From assembly GCA_033030425.1 (NCBI GenBank), contig JAUFSD010000006.1:1674001-1738000 (forward strand): DNA of 64,000 nt. Reading direction: 5' to 3'. Positions 57,256 through 64,000 of this stretch are shown piece by piece. Source of the DNA: Verpa conica. Its lineage: Eukaryota > Ascomycota > Pezizomycetes > Pezizales > Morchellaceae. Position 1 is the first letter of the stretch, and every line of letters starts with the position of its first letter. The notes below the pieces were generated by a model. That model searched no databases. It had not been told where the DNA came from and saw only the letters and a list, made by a program, of their open reading frames with translations. The position numbers were made by a program, and so were the translations under genes.

Positions 57256-58920
57256 ATGGCTCTTCTCAGTCTCAAGAACCAGAACATACTCGCTATTGCA
57301 CAAAACCTCGGACAAAAAGATATCAAGTCCCTTCTCCTTACAAACCGCCGTCTAGCACAACTCTTAACACCCCGTTTCTACGACCTCGCCGTCCAGGACC
57401 TGCTCTCAAAAAAGGAATACAGACTGGAAACTGTACTCGAATGGGCTGCGATTGAGGGCCACGAGACGCCTATCAAACAAATCGCCGAGAGAGGGGGCGA
57501 TGTTGCGGTTCGGAGTGTCGCTGATAGTGATACACTGCTTCACTTGGCAGTAAAAAACGGCCATGAAAAAGTTGTTCAAACACTGTTGGAGAAAGGGGTC
57601 GATATCACGGCACAAAACAGAATCGGAACTACGGCATTACACCTAGCGGCCGAAAAGGGATTCGAGGGCTGTCTCAGGTTGCTTGTTGGAAACAACAAAG
57701 GGACCCTGGTCGATAAGGCCATCGGTATCGAGGATCATGCCGGGTGGACCCCCTTACACTTCGCCGCTGCAGGCAACTATGCAGCGATTGTCAAAATCCT
57801 GATAGAAAAAGGAGCGGACATTACGGTGAAGAACATTCGCGAAAAGACAGCTCTCCACTTGGCGGCCGAAAAGGGATTCGACCGGGTAGTTAAGCTACTA
57901 ATGGATTGCGGATTTGCGGCCGATGATGCAGCCGGACTTTTGGACCGTGCTGGAAATACACCCCTTCACTCGGCAGCAAAGAACGGACACGAAGCGGTGG
58001 TGAGGATCATGTTAGAGAAGGGCGTCGACTGTATGACAAATACCAAGGCTGGGGCAACGGCACTTCACTGGGCTGCAAAGATGGGACATGAGCTTGTTGT
58101 TGCAGCTCTATTGGAAAACGATGCTGCTACAAGTGCCGTGACAGTAGACGATAGCAGAAGTACACCTCTTCACTGGGTGGCCGAAGCTTGTTGCTGGATG
58201 GTTATATTCAAGGATCGCGATCCAGAATCTATTCTCGATCTTCTTTTGAGAGGAGGTGCTGATGCCACGGCTATGGATACCAAAGGGAAGACGGCTCTCC
58301 ATTACGCTGCCGAGAATGGCCTGCACGCGACAAGAATAAAGGAGGAGAGGAATACCCCCGGAAGAACACCAAAATACCTCAGAAGTTTGGACCTAAGAGA
58401 TCAAGTGGCTGCGCAATCGGCATATAAGAATATGATCGGGCTATTGCTGAAAGGAGGTGTTAATATCAATTCTCGGGATATGTCCGGGCGGACTGCATTC
58501 CATTACGCTGTGGAAAATGGGGACGAGTTTGCAATGCGCATCCTGCTAGATAGAGGTGCAGATGTTGAGGCACAGTATAACGGTGGGAAGACAGCACTGG
58601 AGGCAGAATACGAGCAAGGGACACGGCGGGAGAATATTGTCAAGATTTTGTTAGAATACGGGGCCCAGGGTGCCGAACAGTTCCAAATCGACAGCAAGAA
58701 GACGATTGTGATTGACCGAATAGACACCCGAAGAGGTGGAGAAAAAATTAAAATAGTACCGGAAAAGATGGTACGGTACTCGTTGCTACCGGCGGAGGAG
58801 GAGCCTAAACCTAAGCCGAAGTTGAAGAGGAAGGAATTCAAGTTGTTAAAAGATCGGGCTTCAGGGTTACTAAATCCTGCAGGTTTAGTCTCTCGATTAT
58901 TTGGTTGGCGCCGGAAGTAG
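57256..58920 (+). CDS. ankyrin-repeat protein with F-box-like N-terminus
   Basis: An intronless 554-residue protein. Residues about 5-45 (NILAIAQNLGQKDIKSLLLTN) resemble the degenerate F-box that precedes ankyrin repeats in many ascomycete proteins; if functional it would recruit an SCF ubiquitin ligase. About ten ankyrin repeats follow from residue 60 to about 475, each with a TxLHxAAxxGH-type start (DTLLHLAVKNGHEKVV, TALHLAAEKGFEGCL, TPLHFAAAGNYAAIV, TPLHSAAKNGHEAVV, TALHYAAENGL, TAFHYAVENGDEFAM). The C-terminus is basic (KPKPKLKRKEFK ... LFGWRRK). Repeat geometry is regular and no frameshift is visible, so it seems intact. MITE copies lie 1.1 kb upstream and 1.3 kb downstream. Target unknown. 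Confidence 0.85.
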   Translation: MALLSLKNQNILAIAQNLGQKDIKSLLLTNRRLAQLLTPRFYDLAVQDLLSKKEYRLETVLEWAAIEGHETPIKQIAERGGDVAVRSVADSDTLLHLAVKNGHEKVVQTLLEKGVDITAQNRIGTTALHLAAEKGFEGCLRLLVGNNKGTLVDKAIGIEDHAGWTPLHFAAAGNYAAIVKILIEKGADITVKNIREKTALHLAAEKGFDRVVKLLMDCGFAADDAAGLLDRAGNTPLHSAAKNGHEAVVRIMLEKGVDCMTNTKAGATALHWAAKMGHELVVAALLENDAATSAVTVDDSRSTPLHWVAEACCWMVIFKDRDPESILDLLLRGGADATAMDTKGKTALHYAAENGLHATRIKEERNTPGRTPKYLRSLDLRDQVAAQSAYKNMIGLLLKGGVNINSRDMSGRTAFHYAVENGDEFAMRILLDRGADVEAQYNGGKTALEAEYEQGTRRENIVKILLEYGAQGAEQFQIDSKKTIVIDRIDTRRGGEKIKIVPEKMVRYSLLPAEEEPKPKPKLKRKEFKLLKDRASGLLNPAGLVSRLFGWRRK

Positions 58921-60233
58921 TTTATGTATGTGCGTGTTAAGGTACGTGATCTCAATATCTAAAATTCCTGATGGTTTTAATCAACTAGCTAATAATCGAG
59001 TAGCTTATGAATTTCTCCTTGAGTAGATAATGATTAATGAAGTTTAGATAATGAAAAGCGTAGAAACATTTACGCAAATTTCTTTTGTACAAGAGAGGGA
59101 TCGTCCTCCAGAATTAATGAAAGACATATTTTGAAAAGACATGTAGAATTCCAGCTCTCATGAAAGTACTGTATGACATATATAATAGTATTTATCATTA
59201 CCCTATGAAAGAGATATAGATTTGTATTCCAAGCCTTCGGCTTATCACTACATTTTTTGACTAGATAGCCTACTGGTGTGTTGAGGTTTCGATCTCACAG
59301 TTTAGTTAATTCGGAGGATCTCCTGTGAGACAAACAGTTTTGATAACTACTGGTTGTGTGGATCCGGGGTGATACCGCAGTGGCTCTTCGCCATTGGACC
59401 ACATAAAGTACCATTACTCCATTGATAAGAACGGCTTGTGTTTAAGACATTTGATGAATTATACATGTCTCGGTTATGCATCATGATTCGTCACTCGCCA
59501 CCCCCTACTACACACTCAGTTCCTCTATTAAAAGTGGAGCTCATAAGAAATACACAAGCTATACTCTCCACTTGGTCGATGTTGTGCACAGTACAGATTC
59601 TTGGTGGTCCGCGGCTTGACCTATTTCTATGAGTGACATTGGTTGAATGTATAGGGGGATCGCTAAGTAGGTGTTATACTTCTATGGGGACACATTGTTG
59701 ACTTTGGATGGTAAACGATACGTATCGAAGTAGACGGGGGAGGGGAAAAAAAAAGTCATGAGCTGGCATAACCCGACGTGTTGAGTTAATATTCGTGGCT
59801 GTGTGGCGATCTGTGTGTTTGGTTGGGGAACTAGAACTAAGATATTGATTTTCGGGGGGGGGAAACAGTCGATATCTACAGCGAACCGTTAAGATTATTG
59901 TAGGGGGGGGGGGGGATTGTAAGCAGGGATTCATGTGGCCAATAAAATAAAAAAAATACTGCTAAAATCATTATCGTGAACCCTGATAGACCAATAAAAG
60001 TCTGAAGTCTCGAATCATATAATTCTTGCCGGTCATTGTAAGGCGTAGCTTAGGGTTTCTTTGGTTCAGTGGCATCCTATAGAGTTCTCTTTGATAATCT
60101 CGTGAGCTTGCCATGTGATACTCTAGCGCCGATCAGGCTATCTTCTTCCTCGCCATCGTTGCTGTCACCCTAATCTCTCCGTAGCGTTGACTGTATCTGG
60201 CTAATCGTTTCTAAAAAGTAGTATATGGGAGTA
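58921..60233. other. AT-rich intergenic between the ankyrin gene and MITE copy 2
   Basis: About 1.3 kb. It contains a run of about 12 G near 59903-59914 and another G-run near 59853-59860. ORFs at 59438-59632 and 59934-59674 (minus) resemble nothing. Confidence 0.5.
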
Positions 60234-60394
60234 CTGTATAAACAATGTATAAGAATCCGCTTAGGGCTAGAGCTCGGTATTCTTATGGAGTGGAAATTTA
60301 GCTAGGCTGATTTTGTTTGGGCCTAGAATTCCATACTCTTATAGAGCGTTTGTTTTTATCATATGGAGAATGTTCTTATAGAAGACTTCTACTG
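60234..60394. mobile_element. 161-bp MITE (CAGTAGA type), copy 2
   Basis: The right end, read inward, starts CAGTAGAAGTCTTCTATAAG. The left end starts CTGTATAAACAATGTATAAG. TATAAGAA lies at the same distance from both ends, and TA flanks both (60232-60233 and 60395-60396). The interior repeats ATTCTTATGGAG and CTCTTATAGAG, as in copy 1 at 56005. Left-arm similarity is weaker than in copy 1, so the left boundary is less certain. Confidence 0.65.
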
Positions 60395-60396
60395 TA

Positions 60397-61533
60397 AAGT
60401 TGTCGGTGGAGTAGAATTTTGGAGGTGTGAGAAATTAGGAGAACTAGCTGGAGTCTATTGGTTTGCGTACCTAATTCTTCAAAGAGGGGTCTCAGGGTAG
60501 GGAAGCCTCAAGTTGGTCATGCGTATGATGGGGGAGGTGAAAGTTTTGGTCGACTCTCGTTTCATTCAAGGTCCTGTCTGGGGCAGGTACATAGCCCTAA
60601 CCCAGACAGGGTGGGGGGAGCTTATAATGGGTTCTATCATTTGTTTCTGCATACTGCGGCTGCTCTTGTTCACTAAGATGGTTCGTCTATACGACTCTAA
60701 CTAGTAGGTGCCAACTAGCGTGCTCCACAATACTAAGGTGCCTCTGGGGTGTGAATTGGGATAAGTGTGTGGCTGCCTTCAATATTTCGGGGGGTAGTAG
60801 CGGTTACTATTACGTGAACGGAATAGTGGCTTTGGGATATATAAGCAGGATATAAAATTCGCACATCACTGCATAGGGCTCAAGATGACATCACTCTCCG
60901 TGTATTATAAGACGCAAACGTATAGGCGGGAATAAGGTTCATGGTAATGGTTTTGGTCTATGTGGAAACTGCCTTCTAGATCGATCCCGACACACTGTTA
61001 CCGTGTGGTCCTGTGGCGCATCACTTGATATGAAGGGAGAAATGATCTTGGCCCTGAATTGTTCAGGTACAAATATCTTGTAATAAATAAGGAGACCTCT
61101 AGAAATTGTACCCGTAGGCTGAAATATACTCCGTTACCATGGGGTGCCAAGCACGGCTACACTTTTACTGTGTGACGTAACCGTGGATAACCGCTTGAGC
61201 CTCACAACCCAAGACAGCCGTTTTGCTGTGCCTAAGCGAAGCATGTTAATCATGGGGAACGGGTTCTTGGGTTAATAATCTTCGCCGAGAATGTGAAGGG
61301 CCAATCAGTGCCTCAAGCATAAGGTTTCATGTTTCTCCCAGAGGCTGAAGATTACATGTATGCGGCTAGTGCCGTGCCCATGGGTGTCATGGTTGCGTCA
61401 CTTCAACATCTGGCAACAAGTTTGTCAACCACAACAACATAGTCCACCTGTGAGTATACATATATACGGCACCCCTAGAGAAGCAGCACATAGTGTTAAT
61501 CTCTTGGGAATACGATAGAGCGACTGAGGCACA
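60397..61533. other. intergenic upstream of the PhoD-like gene
   Basis: About 1.1 kb. A 10-bp hairpin, CCTGTCTGGG / CCCAGACAGG, lies around 60574-60611. The overlapping frames at 60458-60704 read through it and resemble nothing. The region from about 61400 should be the promoter of the phosphatase gene. Confidence 0.45.
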
Positions 61534-63672
61534 ATGGATTCAACAACTGGCCTAACGGCAATCTGCACATTGAGCTCGTTAGTTCTTAGAGTTTCAAGCT
61601 ATATCTTCTTAAGATGGGTATGTAATAGTTCCACCTTCACTATCATGAGAGATTTTATACTGAAGTTGAATCCGATTACAGATACCTGGTCATGTATGTT
61701 ATCCTTGAGCCTCCTTGTGGGCACGACACAGTACTGACTAGAAGCTTTAGCATTTTGTTAGAACTATATTCTCCGCCTACGGCATCTACGCAACTACATT
61801 TGCGATTCTCTTCCTCGCTAGATCAGCGTATAAAGTAGTTGATAAAACTACCGAAGTCACTATCGTGCAACCTCAGAATAAGGAGCCTAAATACATAGCT
61901 TCCGAGACACCTGGAGTTGTGGTAGTCGAGTCAGAGGACACTGAGTTCGACCCACTACTCAACTCTGATAAAGTCACCGCTGTTGAAGCTACCCAGACAA
62001 CTATATACCGTCGGAAAGGTCCACACCCTCTCAAGACGCTACTTCTGGGAACCCCCTCTCCATCGTCTGGAAAATTATCGTTGGCAACATTCGCAATCAA
62101 CACCCTCCTCGCCCTCGCATCATGGGACCTAACCTTCCGCACGGAATATTTCTACCCCGCCCGGGACCTCTCCTTCGCCCGGATTGGCTATGTTGGCCCT
62201 AACTCTGCAAAGCTTTTCTTCCGCGAACCCGACAAGCTCAAATATCCCGTATCGATCTGGTATCAGATTGAAGCCCCGGGGATAATCGACGCGCACCTCG
62301 TTGACACAATCCCATTCCTAACAGAGTCCACAGACTATACTAAAACGGTCACAATCCCACGTCTGTCCCCCGAAACCAAGTATCGGTATTTCACCTCCTC
62401 ATCTCACAATGGAACTTTCACCACCGCCCCTGCGCTTGGAAAATTCCCCGCGGGAGGAAAATTTACCTTCCTGACAAGCTCCTGCATCAAGGCACGTTTC
62501 CCGTACGACCCATTCCAGCACCCCCTTGCGGTAGAAGGGTTTAAGATCCTCGGTGGAATGCTCGAAGATTTAAAGGCATCATTTATGCTCTTCCTAGGCG
62601 ACTTTATCTATATCGATGTTCCCCACCGCCCAGGAGTTGACGTAGAAGCATACCGCCAGCAATACCGTCAAGTCTACGCATCGCCTGACTGGTCGGCTGC
62701 TGGTGATCATCTGCCTTGGCTCCATGTACTAGATGACCATGAAATCGCCAATGACTGGTCCTCTAATACAACTGGCATCTATCCAGCAGCCATCGAACCA
62801 TTTAACCACTATCACCATGGTCCTAACCCTCCCGCCGTCCGGACTGCAGGGGAAGAAACATACTATACCTTCTCTTGGGGCGCTAGTGCATCATTCTTCA
62901 TGCTTGATACCCGCCGCTATAGGTCCCACGATAGTATTCCAGATGGTCCTGGAAAGACGATGCTAGGCAAACAACAACTTGAGGATTTAATTAACTGGCT
63001 GAAGAAAGACGATGGTGGCGCGGAGAAAGGGCACGGGGAGGAGGTGCAGTGGAAGTTTATCCTAAGTAGTGTTCCGTTTACAAAGAATTGGAGGTTTGGC
63101 GGGAATGATACATGGGCGGGCTATATGCATGAGCGAAGGCAGATCCTAGAGGCTGCGTGGAGTGTAGGGGGAAGAAGTGGGGTTGTGGTGCTGAGTGGTG
63201 ATCGACATGAATTTGCTGCTACTGCGTAAGTGCTCACTTGTGGCAGTGCTGGAGTCGATTTGTGAAAGAGATAGGATTTATATGCTAACTTTTGCTCTTG
63301 TAGGTTCCCACCACCAGAAAACTCGCCCTGGCCAGTTAGCAGCACGGTTCATGAGTTTTCTTGTAGCCCCTTCAGTCAGTTCTATCTACCCATCCGAACT
63401 TATCGACAGGACGACAACGAGGATGTGACCATCAAGTAACTCCCCCCGCTGCTCTAACCACTCTTAGATTATTTACTAACGCTCTTTGTAGATATCAACC
63501 CGATGGAAATGTGAAATTCGGAGCTATCACAATTGACAACACTGTTGAAGAGCAGGCAGTGTTGAAATATAGATTGTTTGTCGATGGGGTTGAGGATTGG
63601 AGCTGGGTTTTGACTGCACCAGCGAAGGGAAAGAAGATGAAGGGTGGGCAGAAGAAGAAGCAGTGGAGTTAA
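61534..63672 (+). CDS. PhoD-like metallophosphatase, membrane-anchored
   Basis: Four exons (61534-61617, 61751-63225, 63304-63435, 63492-63672; all GT..AG in matching phase) give 623 residues. The N-terminus has two hydrophobic segments (residues about 8-28 and 29-48, the second starting HFVRTIFSAYGIYATTFAIL across intron 1), and a third near TFAINTLLALASWDLTF. The phosphatase domain follows an Ig-like segment (DLSFARIGYVGP ... ETKYRYFTSSSHNGTF). PhoD motifs: SSCIKARFPYDPFQHP, LFLGDFIYID, WLHVLDDHEIANDW, FFMLDTRRYRSHD, SSVPFTKNW and VVLSGDRHEFAATA. These Asp/His groups bind the metal centre of PhoD-type phospho(di)esterases. The C-terminus is Lys-rich (KGKKMKGGQKKKQ). Substrate and membrane are unknown. 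Confidence 0.9.
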
Positions 63673-64000
63673 TTTAAGGCGTAAGGAACAAGGGAGGTTT
63701 TTGACTTAAGTTAGATTTTATAGTACTTCTTATTAGTAGTTTCAGGGTTCTTATATAAGGATACGAATTTATTTTGTACTTTTATTTATTTAGTGAAGTA
63801 CGAATTCATTATATTGGTCATCAAGCAGTAAAAAGGCTAAAACTTGCTTAAGGTGGGGCTGAATTGATTGATTGTGATATCAACGCCCAAAACGTAAACT
63901 ATAGTAACTAGGCAGAGTTTTCATTATATTCGTAGTCTTTATAACGGTCTAAAAGCAGTTAATATCTCTGAATTCTACCTTTCACCGAAATTAAGCATGT
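63673..64000. other. 3' flank of the PhoD-like gene to the window edge
   Basis: AT-rich, no gene recognised; presumably 3' UTR and intergenic DNA. Confidence 0.5.

Noticed and set aside
60397..60704. Two overlapping ORFs next to MITE copy 2
   Set aside because: They read through a short hairpin and poly-G runs; no conserved residues.

Overview
The window is nuclear DNA of a filamentous ascomycete (Pezizomycotina). Pezizomycetes is a weak guess, based on the style of the ankyrin gene and the repeat-rich intergenic DNA. The evidence is 14 genes rebuilt exon by exon. Introns are 48-186 bp, most with GT..AG ends and many with CTAAC/CTGAC-like branch sites. All products are eukaryotic, and each recognised family is known from fungi. 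No tRNA, rRNA, CRISPR array, bacterial-type operon or intact transposase gene was seen.

Layout. 0-5 kb: three genes on the minus strand, namely mitochondrial Mn superoxide dismutase (cut by the left edge), a small one-helix protein, and the acidic hinge subunit QCR6 of complex III. 7.7-14.1 kb: a nine-exon BLM10/PA200 proteasome activator. 16.4-20.1 kb: a long charged protein ending in a YTH (m6A-reader) domain of the YTHDC1/Mmi1 kind. 21-26.4 kb: a small secreted acidic protein (minus), dynactin p27 (plus), an acidic orphan (minus), and a cis-prenyltransferase (plus) with a hairpin in its intron. 26.4-38.6 kb: two gene deserts rich in short inverted-repeat elements, with a lone DUF4291 gene at 32.3 kb. 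38.6-48.4 kb: a fungal protein of unknown function, a NEO1-type P4-ATPase flippase, and a BCS1-like AAA protein (minus). 50.7-54.1 kb: seven-exon 2-oxoglutarate dehydrogenase E1 (minus). 54-61.5 kb: an intronless ankyrin gene bracketed by two related miniature elements. 61.5-63.7 kb: a four-exon PhoD-like phosphatase.

How the genes relate. There is no operon or biosynthetic cluster. Four products act in mitochondria (SOD2, QCR6, the BCS1-like protein, KGD1) and several others are core housekeeping proteins (proteasome, dolichol synthesis, dynactin, flippase). They are interspersed, and nothing shows they are co-regulated. The clearest unexplained material is in the AT-rich deserts: at least six inverted-repeat structures, three of them flanked by TA and so probably non-autonomous Tc1/mariner-pogo type elements (MITEs), plus many poly-C/poly-G tracts.

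Limits. Exon boundaries come from reading splice signals and family resemblance by eye. Family names come from recognised motifs, not from a database search. UTRs are not delimited.
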